From Dyadobacter chenwenxiniae (GTDB lineage Bacteria > Bacteroidota > Bacteroidia > Cytophagales > Spirosomataceae): a DNA stretch of 64,000 nt. Under the pieces are notes generated by a model. It had not been told where the DNA came from. It worked only from the letters and a program-made list of their open reading frames with translations, and searched no databases. The DNA is taken from the NCBI RefSeq assembly GCF_022869785.1, contig NZ_CP094997.1, positions 2,790,001 to 2,854,000 of the forward strand. The letters are read 5' to 3'. Positions 24,401 through 30,903 of the stretch are shown in pieces. Position 1 is the first letter of the stretch. Each line of letters opens with the position of its first letter. The translations under genes were made by a program, and so were the position numbers.

Positions 24401-27161
24401 TAAAGGTGATGTTTTGGTTACTGACTGGGCTTTTATTTAATTCTGTGTATACCCATAACCGGAACTGTCCCGCTTCGGTAGTTATGCCGCCATCTTCCCC
24501 AAACATCTGGTAGGTATCCAGCTCGGTTTCTGTGACAAACTGGTTCGTCACCCTGTCTATTGCGTTGCCGGTTGGCCCACCTCCTTTGACTCTTAACTGA
24601 TAGAAGTCATGCGGCCCGGCTATCTTAGCTGTTAAATCCCACAGGTCTTTTAAAGGATAAACGCCTGGAAGCGGCCCGTCAACAACTCCGCCTGCTGACA
24701 TATCAAGCAGGTTGTAGGTTACTTTTGTGGCGGGAAGGACTATGATGTTGATAACAGCAAGGAAGTCTTCACCGTCCCTGCCGACAAGCTCCACCTGCAC
24801 CCGGTCATTGCCGCGTGTTGTAGGCTTTCCTGTGATAATGACCTTGATCATATCAAAGTCTTCACCAAGCTCAATTATGACACTGGAAGCCCATTCAGGC
24901 GCGTACTTTATCTCTGCGGTTAAATCAGAAGGAAGGTGTGTGGATAGAATTAAAGGCGCGAGGTCAACGAATTGTGTGGCTTGATGCCCTACGGAAAAAT
25001 AAAGCGTAGGGATTATATCTAATACAATCTCTTCAATGTTGGGTTTTGCTGTGCTGCCGCTGTTCGAAGTAGCCCCGCCACGGTACATTCTGTTACCCCT
25101 ACGGCCTCCTTCATCATCGAATAGGTAAATATCCTCTTCGTCGAGCGTAGAGTGATTTAGTTCTAAAAGCGTTGATGTATAGGAAAGGTTTTTAACGTCC
25201 CATCTCCATGAGGTTTGCGCATAAAAAATATTTGCGTTTCCTAATTCATCCTCCGGCTTAAACACCGTCAAATCAGGCGTTAAATCATAGCCGATCAATG
25301 AGGCGTCCCATATCCTGCGCTCACCACACACTTGCCTGATGCGCTCACGAAGGGATCTTTTTTGGATGGGTTCCGGTATTGAATCGCCAATATACCTCCA
25401 CGCCTGGGTAAGCTGGTTACCGCCTGTCAGGGTCATGTACCCGGTCATTACCCGGTTCACATCCCGGCCTTGCTCCGGTGTATCAATGCCTATCTTATCA
25501 GCGATAATCTGCGTATAAGACAATTCATTTGCATCCCGGATAGGAAGCTTGCCGTCTGCCTGGTATTTATGCTCACCTTCGAAGACAAGTCCGGTATAGA
25601 ATGTTAAAGAAAGGTCTTCAACCGAAAAGAACGCATTCGGCGTATTGAAGCCCATACCTCGCGCACCAGGGTAGATGCGGACGCGGATATACACAACCGC
25701 CTCCCCATTTCGCGGAACGAAATTCGTTATAGCTTTACTTTCAACCTCAAAAGTCTGTAAATCTAGTTCGTCATAAGTTTTTACCTGATCGTTTCTTTTT
25801 CCGATCGGTTTAATGAGAAACGGGCCGCTGTCATTCTTTGATGAATAATACCATTCACCTTCTGACGTAAGCCATGAAACGCCCTTTCGCTCACTTTCGT
25901 TGAGCGTGACAAACATCATCCCGGCATCAATGTTGTGGCATTTAGCGGCCCCTGCAAAGACCATTTTCAATTCTACGCGGTCTTGCTCTCTCGTATTGAA
26001 AGCTCCACACCGTATCTCAATTGGACCCGTATCAAAGTAAGCATCCGGCGTAATAGGATACCTGCTTTTTGCTTTTTTGGGATCAATAAAAACGGGACTC
26101 CTAAATTCCAACCTGTACGGGGAATCAAATGTCCCTGCCCCTGTCCTTTCCCATGAAACGCCACCTTTTATATTATTTCTCCATCCTGGAATATTACCGC
26201 CCAGTATTGGGCCCGAAAACGTGCCGTTTGCCAGCCTGTTTACGGCAATACCTGGATCAACGGTTTCGGTAACGATTGAATTAGGCTCAGCTAAGCGAAG
26301 ATTAGTTTCTGTGCTGGGCAGTAAGTGGGTGATGCTACCAGGAAAGAAGGTTTTGCCAATGCTCACCAGCTGCGACACCGAAGCGCCGCCGATGGGATTA
26401 CCCGCCGCGCTGAATTGCCTAACGATAGCTGTTTCCCCTGTCTGCTCACGGATACCTTTGATAACCCAAACGCCATTAGATTGCGTTACGTAAGCCCCAA
26501 ACGCAGAAAGAATCCCTTCAAGTCCCTCGCTTGCTTTCTTGCCGCGCAATCCGTCCGCGTCTATTTCCGCCTGCGCTAACGGGCTTGCAGAATAGGACAT
26601 ATTTTGCTCGTACAAATTAATGTACGTGTGAATTTCATGCGTGAAACCTGTGCTGGTTAACGCGTCGGCAATGATGTTAATCAGCGACTTCTTACCCACC
26701 GGGAACTTGCCGAATTCATCAACAAAGTAATCGTCCCGCGTAAAAGGAAGTCCGCAGGTTGCGGCAAAGGATACAGGGTAAGGCTTTGAATGAAATGGTT
26801 CTTCGCAGTCAATCGGCACAAGGTATCCCCGCCAGCGGATTTTTAACCCACTACCGGTATACTCCCATACGGCTAATTGATATTTCTTATCGTCGGTGAT
26901 GAAAAGGTCAGTGATATTAAAACCACTCTCTTCATCAGAGATCCATTCAACGGTTGCTTTTTGGCTTCTAATGACCTGGAAAGGGTCATTTACGGAGGTC
27001 ATTTCAATGACAAGCGGGTTGTCGCTGGACAAGACTTCTGTTGCCGCTCCCGCGTAATCCCTTTCGAGGATTTCAACACGATAAACAACGTTTACGCTAT
27101 CGGGATCACGTGTATCTCCAATATCGTCGAACTCCGAAAACCACTTTACACCGTATGCCAT
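21432..27161 (-). CDS. Central tail-tip/host-specificity protein (1909 aa)
   Basis: The largest gene here. The N-terminal 300 residues (MAYGVKWFSEFDDIGDTRD, WRGYLVPIDCEEPFHSKPYP) look like a distal-tail/tail-associated hub domain. The middle is beta-sandwich repeats. The C-terminal third is fibre-like: GTWYQIASRAWVD and FRSVESGVWGVWLAIADKPW units and two long tandem repeats with PWNDVTGKPTT and GYGITD, ending in a head domain. It probably forms the tail tip and reaches the receptor. Its promoter region carries the 19-mer late element. Confidence 0.75.
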   Translation of the reverse strand: MAYGVKWFSEFDDIGDTRDPDSVNVVYRVEILERDYAGAATEVLSSDNPLVIEMTSVNDPFQVIRSQKATVEWISDEESGFNITDLFITDDKKYQLAVWEYTGSGLKIRWRGYLVPIDCEEPFHSKPYPVSFAATCGLPFTRDDYFVDEFGKFPVGKKSLINIIADALTSTGFTHEIHTYINLYEQNMSYSASPLAQAEIDADGLRGKKASEGLEGILSAFGAYVTQSNGVWVIKGIREQTGETAIVRQFSAAGNPIGGASVSQLVSIGKTFFPGSITHLLPSTETNLRLAEPNSIVTETVDPGIAVNRLANGTFSGPILGGNIPGWRNNIKGGVSWERTGAGTFDSPYRLEFRSPVFIDPKKAKSRYPITPDAYFDTGPIEIRCGAFNTREQDRVELKMVFAGAAKCHNIDAGMMFVTLNESERKGVSWLTSEGEWYYSSKNDSGPFLIKPIGKRNDQVKTYDELDLQTFEVESKAITNFVPRNGEAVVYIRVRIYPGARGMGFNTPNAFFSVEDLSLTFYTGLVFEGEHKYQADGKLPIRDANELSYTQIIADKIGIDTPEQGRDVNRVMTGYMTLTGGNQLTQAWRYIGDSIPEPIQKRSLRERIRQVCGERRIWDASLIGYDLTPDLTVFKPEDELGNANIFYAQTSWRWDVKNLSYTSTLLELNHSTLDEEDIYLFDDEGGRRGNRMYRGGATSNSGSTAKPNIEEIVLDIIPTLYFSVGHQATQFVDLAPLILSTHLPSDLTAEIKYAPEWASSVIIELGEDFDMIKVIITGKPTTRGNDRVQVELVGRDGEDFLAVINIIVLPATKVTYNLLDMSAGGVVDGPLPGVYPLKDLWDLTAKIAGPHDFYQLRVKGGGPTGNAIDRVTNQFVTETELDTYQMFGEDGGITTEAGQFRLWVYTELNKSPVSNQNITFTLYDEEYLNKLKFFLTSSGSDIGEIAVDGSSKFVKPGALNIKAVADDVNHDKATITLYQNEIALASRTYPLGADSLTGTYLVYNVDTELAPGFYNVEIVLTLDGEEVLVRYADFTINEEEPEATENVLKIGSANAGKTNLTLMGTLAGSGNVFPLPASGWNVWNDSVSPPYDWEGFDFYQFKGGSLIPISTQTYGVSPYQTYPGEVTFSDHYLFGKKNSKQIDSIHADETAFRVIHTRRAGGAGGTLVATSTADFSFGIDIPIDEAPIGEPGGGLADYVAGAGMSETVEDYIKRFDVRVDNVGIEIFEPESPDDPDTALLNHLRLKAKGVTFAKIQDIPTKTVIGRMAGGTGVTSAIPVATIVTGADPGDLVTVEYIEELISASLAKYMPLTNVTTGNVIPNYFGDVNAYNFTGVALIGTGAANAPNAIPGMLIAGVSGSNVSQLVVTRSGDNSYYRGTNGGALGTWYQIASRAWVDLKEVNTGVGLLGGGPIATNLTLTFDTVWGDARYLVNASTGLPWTQVNVNTKPKFNVSAVDSPSGGSSSFHGIYIPHSTNADIGSTIAFRNGTAFFRSVESGVWGVWLAIADKPWVNAKQILGGDGMAAGSGGDLSANRVIDLGTPSTLDASTTNAVTSTSHTHEITTGSLVQGSNIVLSGTLTDRLIGAGNVTISATAIPWTIVTGKPTTLSGFGIVDGVTIGDFNIGLGTKENTFPKGNLVTGDNITFGGSGVNRLVGSGDLVIACNSMPWNDVTGKPTTVAGYGITDVYTKANVDAGLNGKENTFSKGNLVTGNNITFGGDPLNRLVGSGNLVIACNNMPWNDVTGKPTTIAGYGITDAYTESQVDSLLSGKANSSHTHTSSQITDFTSAVRGSISGTGGISYNNSTGVISYAGAASPVSVVGQAVNRTVRYVNGGAPAQLSDGYIEDDGATLTFLNPCVIYTGTRIQRRAYASPVTGMLWMQTDGGVLGASVYVYYLTGWMKLEIGGFD
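21880..22390 (-). repeat. Tandem fibre repeats inside the tail-tip gene
   Basis: Two full units of about 66 residues and a partial third in the C-terminal third of the 1909-residue protein. Each holds NLVTGxNITFGG, NRLVGSG, PWNDVTGKPTT and GYGITD. The DNA copies have diverged at many third positions, so the repeats are old and under protein-level selection. Confidence 0.75.
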
Positions 27162-27206
27162 ACCAACCCCTCAACCCGCACGATTTCGTCCCCCTGCGAA
27201 AGCTAA

Positions 27207-27237
27207 CAAATATAATTAAAAAAACTTTAATAAAAAG
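27207..27237 (-). promoter_or_regulatory. Late promoter region 1 with 19-mer element
   Basis: On the minus strand a TATATTTG box (27207-27214) stands 46 bases before the tail-tip ATG. Just upstream is the 19-mer AAAAAAACTTTAATAAAAA (plus-strand sense, 27218-27236), identical to copies at 38238 and 52175. Here the 19-mer is only 3 bases from the box; in the other two the gap is 20 bases. Confidence 0.65.
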
Positions 27238-27250
27238 TTTATAGGAGTGT

Positions 27251-27279
27251 TTTGATTAAAGGGGAATTGTTTATATTTA
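27251..27279 (+). promoter_or_regulatory. Divergent accessory-gene promoter 1
   Basis: TTTG at 27251, then TTAAAG and TATATTTA at 27272-27279. The stretch matches the regions before 52295 and 38318 (shared TTAAAG, (A)TTG, TTATATTT and a later TTTG). A second box, TAAATTTG, lies at 27284-27291. It drives the two-gene cassette at 27316. Confidence 0.5.
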
Positions 27280-27315
27280 ACTGTAAATTTGGGAGCTAAC
27301 TAAGTCGAACGAATC

Positions 27316-27552
27316 ATGACAGAGGATCAATTCAGAGAAAGCGAAAAAATATTTCGCGAATTGAAAGAACAACAGAGAGGCCGCGAGCGAACTGAGAGGC
27401 TTATGTCCCGAGGGGCCCCAGCATATGGTCTTGGGTTTGAAACAGAACTTATTGAGCATCCCGAAGACCTCTTAAAAGCCATATGGGGTGTTTATTTGGA
27501 TCACTATACCAGAAGAGAGGCTGAATTAACAAAGCGCTTTAAAGAATTATGA
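27316..27552 (+). CDS. Accessory (moron) protein
   Basis: 78 residues, charged and helical (QFRESEKIFRELKEQQRG). First of a two-gene rightward cassette inserted between leftward late genes and overlapping the next gene by four bases. Function unknown. Confidence 0.55.
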   Translation: MTEDQFRESEKIFRELKEQQRGRERTERLMSRGAPAYGLGFETELIEHPEDLLKAIWGVYLDHYTRREAELTKRFKEL

Positions 27553-27926
27553 ACAGAAAAACATTTTTCGCCTCTCTACTTGGGGCGGTAGGATTGGGAG
27601 CCTTTGCGAAGTCCGAGCCGAGTATCGCTTTACTGTCACGTCCACAAAAGAAACTACATCCCTTTGATGAAGAAGAAATGTGGAGCGAACCTTTGTATAA
27701 AAAATTCAGTGAGGCGTATCCCAAGTTTGAAGGAGTAAGCTATGCGGAATTGGCTGTATATCGGGAGATGATGAAAAACGATTACTGCGAACTTAGGGGG
27801 CTTGTTTCGGACGTCCCATTCGAGATTATTAAGTCGGTAACTTATCACCACGACCGAAATAACAAGCCCCGGTTAATGGTGATATTTACTACTCAGCGTG
27901 ACGTTCGATTTCTCCATTTAAAATAA
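27549..27926 (+). CDS. Exported accessory protein
   Basis: 125 residues with an N-terminal export signal (NRKTFFASLLGAVGLGAFA) of the twin-arginine-like Bacteroidota style. The mature part of about 105 residues has no recognised domain (WSEPLYKKFSEAYPKFEGVS). The gene at 43092 begins with a similar signal. It may be a lysogenic-conversion protein in the periplasm. Confidence 0.55.
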   Translation: MNRKTFFASLLGAVGLGAFAKSEPSIALLSRPQKKLHPFDEEEMWSEPLYKKFSEAYPKFEGVSYAELAVYREMMKNDYCELRGLVSDVPFEIIKSVTYHHDRNNKPRLMVIFTTQRDVRFLHLK

Positions 27927-27955
27927 AAAGATATACCCGTAATCAGGGTATATCT
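27916..27955 (-). terminator. Terminator between convergent genes
   Basis: A perfect 10-base-pair stem (AGATATACCC and GGGTATATCT, loop of seven). Read leftward it is followed by CTTTTTATTTT, so it ends the leftward transcript of the 27961 gene and may also slow the rightward one. Confidence 0.7.
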
Positions 27956-27960
27956 GATAA

Positions 27961-28338
27961 TCAACCATTTGCACCAAATAATTTATCTTTACCAAAGTTA
28001 ACCCACGCCCGGTAATCCTGCTCGACTCTCAATAATTCCTCATACCTGGACTTCGGAATAGATATTAACTCACTAGGCGATTCAAGCGTTGAATCAGCCC
28101 CCAGAAGGACTTTAGCAATATACTCTAGCGCTCTTTCTTTGATCCAGATGTTAGTGTTAAGTTGCGCTACGTCGCCAATCGGATAATACTGTAACCGAAT
28201 CTTACCGCGCTTTCCATCAATGTTGTCATAGAAGCGGATCAGCTTGTAATCTTCCCGCACTTCTATGAATTCCTCCCCGAGGTGTTCGGTAAATTTGGGA
28301 AGTGTTTCGTTTACAAATCTTGTGAATTTCGGGTTCAT
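27961..28338 (-). CDS. Hypothetical accessory protein
   Basis: 125 residues, starting MNPKFTRFVNETLPKFTEHL, with strand-rich middle (KIRLQYYPIGDVAQLNTNIW) and a helical end. Coupled by ATGA to a 55-residue gene. Not recognised. Confidence 0.5.
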   Translation of the reverse strand: MNPKFTRFVNETLPKFTEHLGEEFIEVREDYKLIRFYDNIDGKRGKIRLQYYPIGDVAQLNTNIWIKERALEYIAKVLLGADSTLESPSELISIPKSRYEELLRVEQDYRAWVNFGKDKLFGANG

Positions 28339-28502
28339 AGTAGTGATGCGCGTCTATCTAAAATGAATTGGGTAACTCGAAAATCCTCTATCTTTCTTTT
28401 TCTGGGGCGGTTAGCGGCAGCCAATTCCTCCAGCAGCGCGACCGCTTCTTTGAGTAGACGAACCGTCTCTTTTGACAACTCTAACTGTTCATTGTTTTCC
28501 AT
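28335..28502 (-). CDS. 55-aa helical peptide
   Basis: A frame of 55 residues (MENNEQLELSKETVRLLKEA, then a PRKRKIEDF stretch) whose stop overlaps the start of the next gene. Leucine-spaced heptads suggest a small coiled coil with a basic tail. Confidence 0.5.
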   Translation of the reverse strand: MENNEQLELSKETVRLLKEAVALLEELAAANRPRKRKIEDFRVTQFILDRRASLL

Positions 28503-28522
28503 GATTTCTAAAATTAAAGTGT

Positions 28523-29311
28523 TTATTGATTTTTTAATATTTTCGCTGGTGATGTATAACCTTCCTTCATAAAGTCATTTATCCAAATTAACTCCTTAGT
28601 CCATTCTCCATCCTTTTTCTTGGGCTGAAATCGAAAGTGACCTCGAACCTTGAATGCATCTGATTTGACTAAATTGTTAAACCACTTACTGTCAAGGTGA
28701 GTGATGCTGAGATTTGTTTCATTCACATAGTTCGTGTGAAAGATTTTAACCTTCTTATTGGGAGGTAGATTAATGGTTTCAACCTGCGCATATCTTTTGA
28801 AATAGCACAGCGTAATCGCTACCGCCCAACATGTATTGTTCCACTCAGAAATATATTTTTTTAAAACCTCATGCTCTATTTTATCGAACTCCTTACTTTT
28901 CCAGTCGGTAATTCCTTTTTCAGTTCTAAAGAAGAACGAGACTAAAATGCCTTCGAGTGTAAAACAAAACAATGTCATTTCCTTTGTTAAAGGATCAATG
29001 TAGACCATCATGGCCATATTTTTAAACATCTTGGCATCATTGACAATAAAAGTGCCTGATATGGGCGTGTCGTCTTTTGAATCATTATAAAGATCCAACA
29101 TTTTCGACATGGTCGCTGTTGCTGATTCATAAAATGTAGACGAAACCAAATGTATGTCTTTATTAAAATGAGGAATACATTTATTGAATGTATTGTAAAA
29201 AGTAGGGCTTGTTGGGTCTGCAATCTTATCGGAATTGGCAATTCGCACAGATTTTAAGCCACCTGCTTTGAGATAATTTAAAGGGTGATAAGTCCTGTTG
29301 TTAATTTTCAT
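28523..29311 (-). CDS. Hypothetical protein of the regulatory cluster
   Basis: 262 residues, no membrane segments or signal. It has KIFHTNYVNETNLSITHLDS and a C-terminal RGHFRFQPKKKDGEWTKELIWI segment. Proteins with this ending recur in Bacteroidota phages, function unknown. It is translated from an ATG overlapping the stop of the HTH gene, so it may be the partner (toxin or effector) of that regulator. Confidence 0.5.
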   Translation of the reverse strand: MKINNRTYHPLNYLKAGGLKSVRIANSDKIADPTSPTFYNTFNKCIPHFNKDIHLVSSTFYESATATMSKMLDLYNDSKDDTPISGTFIVNDAKMFKNMAMMVYIDPLTKEMTLFCFTLEGILVSFFFRTEKGITDWKSKEFDKIEHEVLKKYISEWNNTCWAVAITLCYFKRYAQVETINLPPNKKVKIFHTNYVNETNLSITHLDSKWFNNLVKSDAFKVRGHFRFQPKKKDGEWTKELIWINDFMKEGYTSPAKILKNQ

Positions 29312-29523
29312 GGTTTCATATTTTTAAATACAATCTCAGCTTCTTTACCACAGGCTTTTGCCCAATCTTGAATAACCGACCAACCAACTTTTCTGCGGCC
29401 GTTTTCTATGTCTGATACTGCCTTATTGGTGTACCCTCCAGACCCAAGTTTCTCAGCAATCTGTGCTTGCGTTAGATTGGATGCTAATCTTAGATCCTTT
29501 AATTGTGTATATATTTCCCGCAT
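29308..29523 (-). CDS. XRE-family HTH regulator
   Basis: 71 residues forming a single helix-turn-helix domain: LRLASNLTQAQIAEKL (helices 1-2), KAVSDIENGRRKVGW (recognition helix and following turn), then a short C-terminal helix. Such proteins bind palindromic operators near their own promoter. The palindrome cluster at 30003-30155 and the promoter at 29890 are the obvious candidates. Its coding start lies 71 bases inside the upstream gene. It could be the phage repressor, a Cro-like protein, or an antitoxin for 28523. Confidence 0.75.
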   Translation of the reverse strand: MREIYTQLKDLRLASNLTQAQIAEKLGSGGYTNKAVSDIENGRRKVGWSVIQDWAKACGKEAEIVFKNMKP

Positions 29524-29866
29524 TTTTATTTTTTTTCTGATAGTATTCCGTCATTTTAGTTAGCCTAATTGTGTCGTAAGCCATACTAATTGCAGACTCC
29601 AATGTGTCCGTCACTCCGTAAATCCAGCCAACTTCATATTTTGGCCAGAATCGAAATTCACATAATGAATTGCCGTTTATTAGAGTAAAATATGCTTTCC
29701 GGTCGTTAATTAGCGCGATCTTAACCTCTTTTTCATAGTGTTCCCATAAATAAACACGAATTGAGACATTTTCCTGTACATGATGATTGAGCTTGTAGCC
29801 AATCTTCGCATCGCACTCTTTTATGAGAAACTCACGTTTTGACTTAATGCTGTTCTCGTCTACCAT
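29453..29866 (-). CDS. Hypothetical protein overlapping the HTH gene
   Basis: 137 residues with a basic C-terminus. The first 100 residues read as a compact beta-rich domain (VSIRVYLWEHYEKEVKIALI, FRFWPKYEVGWIYG). The last 23 codons overlap the HTH gene in another frame by 71 bases, an unusually long overlap. No family recognised. Confidence 0.5.
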   Translation of the reverse strand: MVDENSIKSKREFLIKECDAKIGYKLNHHVQENVSIRVYLWEHYEKEVKIALINDRKAYFTLINGNSLCEFRFWPKYEVGWIYGVTDTLESAISMAYDTIRLTKMTEYYQKKNKNAGNIYTIKGSKISIQSNASTDC

Positions 29867-29889
29867 AGACCTCTTATTTTAAATCCATA

Positions 29890-29931
29890 CAAATATACTA
29901 CAAATATATGGTACATGCAAGCGTACATAAA
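29890..29931 (-). promoter_or_regulatory. Leftward promoter of the HTH cluster
   Basis: On the minus strand, TTTA and TATATTTG (plus-strand 29928-29931 and 29901-29908) are 19 bases apart. A second TATATTTG follows at 29890-29897. Between the boxes lies GTAC-N8-GTAC, a possible operator. The start of the 29453 gene is about 25 bases downstream. Confidence 0.55.
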
Positions 29932-30002
29932 AACATTTATAGAAAAGCGGAAATTCCCGTTTTCATGATTTGTCCCCTGAAATAATTTACGAAATTTTAG
30001 TT

Positions 30003-30027
30003 TGCAGGTAAAGATTTTTTGCCTGCA
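30003..30027. repeat. Inverted repeat 1
   Basis: TGCAGG (30003-30008) and CCTGCA (30022-30027), with inner bases that can extend the stem through A-T and G-T pairs. No T-run on either side that would make a good terminator. Confidence 0.5.
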
Positions 30028-30028
30028 C

Positions 30029-30056
30029 CATAAATTCGTTTATAAACGAATTTATG
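30029..30056. repeat. 28-bp perfect palindrome (operator candidate)
   Basis: A perfect palindrome with half-site CATAAATTCG repeated inverted as CGAATTTATG. The half-site recurs with one change in the inverted repeat at 30120-30155. This is the clearest operator-like site in the window. Confidence 0.7.
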
Positions 30057-30105
30057 AAACCTTCCAATTATGGATTTATACATTTTCGGGGGTTGAAAAC
30101 ATAAA

Positions 30106-30121
30106 ACCCGGAATTCCGGGT
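30106..30121. repeat. 16-bp GC palindrome
   Basis: ACCCGGAATTCCGGGT is a perfect palindrome in AT-rich surroundings, adjoining the next repeat. Confidence 0.6.
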
Positions 30122-30155
30122 GTCATAAAATCAGAGAAGTCTGAATTTATGACAC
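30120..30155. repeat. 16+16 inverted repeat sharing the half-site
   Basis: GTGTCATAAAATCAGA and TCTGAATTTATGACAC, separated by four bases, are inverted copies with one mismatch. They contain CATAAAATC and GAATTTATG, nearly the half-site of the 28-bp palindrome, suggesting the same protein binds both. It lies just upstream of the possible promoter at 30158-30189. Confidence 0.65.
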
Positions 30156-30204
30156 CTATTGATAAACACCCTTAAAATGAGTATCTTAGAGAAAAATAAC
30201 TGAC

Positions 30205-30345
30205 ATGGAAATGGATAAAGAAACCAAACTTAAATTAATGGCTGATGCGCTGCAAGTAACGCAGAAACAGCTTCGGAAGATGATTGATCGCGGGGAGATT
30301 TTATTGGAGGACGTGGAAGGGAAATTAACTGAAAGGGGTTTATGA
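30205..30345 (+). CDS. 46-aa helical DNA-binding-like peptide
   Basis: A frame of 46 residues (MADALQVTQKQLRKMIDRGE) with the look of a minimal helix-turn-helix. First gene rightward of the operator cluster, overlapping the next gene by four bases. A Cro- or excisionase-like role is possible but unproven. Confidence 0.5.
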   Translation: MEMDKETKLKLMADALQVTQKQLRKMIDRGEILLEDVEGKLTERGL

Positions 30346-30470
30346 TTATCACTATTAAACTGTCGGATCTCAGAGAGGCGATACGGCTAAAGTCACAGGA
30401 AGATAGAAGAAGGAAGTTCGCCATCGACTGGGCCAGGAGAACCTATTGGGGGTATATAAGTAAGTATTGA
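30342..30470 (+). CDS. 42-aa basic peptide
   Basis: 42 residues (MIITIKLSDLREAIRLKSQE, then RRRKFAIDWARRTYWG), coupled to the preceding gene and ending three bases before the next. Strongly basic, so a nucleic-acid contact is plausible. Confidence 0.45.
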   Translation: MIITIKLSDLREAIRLKSQEDRRRKFAIDWARRTYWGYISKY

Positions 30471-30473
30471 ATC

Positions 30474-30659
30474 ATGAAAAACCGAAAACAGAGACAATTA
30501 AATCGGTATAGGCACCTGTGTTTTAGGTGCGAACGAGCATATGAAAAGTTGTGTGACATAAACAACGGAAAGACGATCTCCGAAACAGAGTATTTGCAAA
30601 TCAAAAGAGATTTTAGCTTACTGCCGATAGGGGTTTCTGTATTTGAAAGAGATTTCTAA
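30474..30659 (+). CDS. Small basic protein
   Basis: 61 residues with two Cys (HLCFRCERAYEKLCDINNG) that might bind metal with a further Cys. Third gene of the rightward cassette from the operator region. Confidence 0.5.
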   Translation: MKNRKQRQLNRYRHLCFRCERAYEKLCDINNGKTISETEYLQIKRDFSLLPIGVSVFERDF

Positions 30660-30699
30660 AACAACTACCACCCCCTCCTCCTACTCAAAATAACTTATC

Positions 30700-30903
30700 A
30701 TGAACAAAGGAAGGCGCCAAGAAATATCGGAGTTGAAGTATAAGAAGCGACTCGCGTTACGAGGACTTATGCAATCTGACGGGAAGCTTTATGCATTTAA
30801 ATCACATAGCGTTCCATGTAGTTGCTGGGCGTGCCGCGGGCAGAAATACAGAGACAAAAGGACAACAGAAAATATCCGCGCCAGGGCAACCTACTCAAAA
30901 TAA
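30700..30903 (+). CDS. Small Cys-motif protein
   Basis: 67 residues. HSVPCSCWACRGQKYRDKR contains CxCxxC in a basic setting, a pattern I associate with small phage and integrated-element proteins of unknown function. Its end overlaps the tape-measure stop region by 13 bases, head-on. Confidence 0.55.
   Translation: MNKGRRQEISELKYKKRLALRGLMQSDGKLYAFKSHSVPCSCWACRGQKYRDKRTTENIRARATYSK

Larger units (their letters stand above)
29867..30204. other. 338-base regulatory intergenic region
   Basis: No gene fits here. It separates leftward (29866) and rightward (30205) genes and holds a leftward promoter, four inverted repeats (see separate entries) and a possible rightward promoter (ATTG at 30158-30161, 20 bases, TATCTTAG at 30182-30189). 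It is very AT-rich apart from one GC palindrome. Confidence 0.6.
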
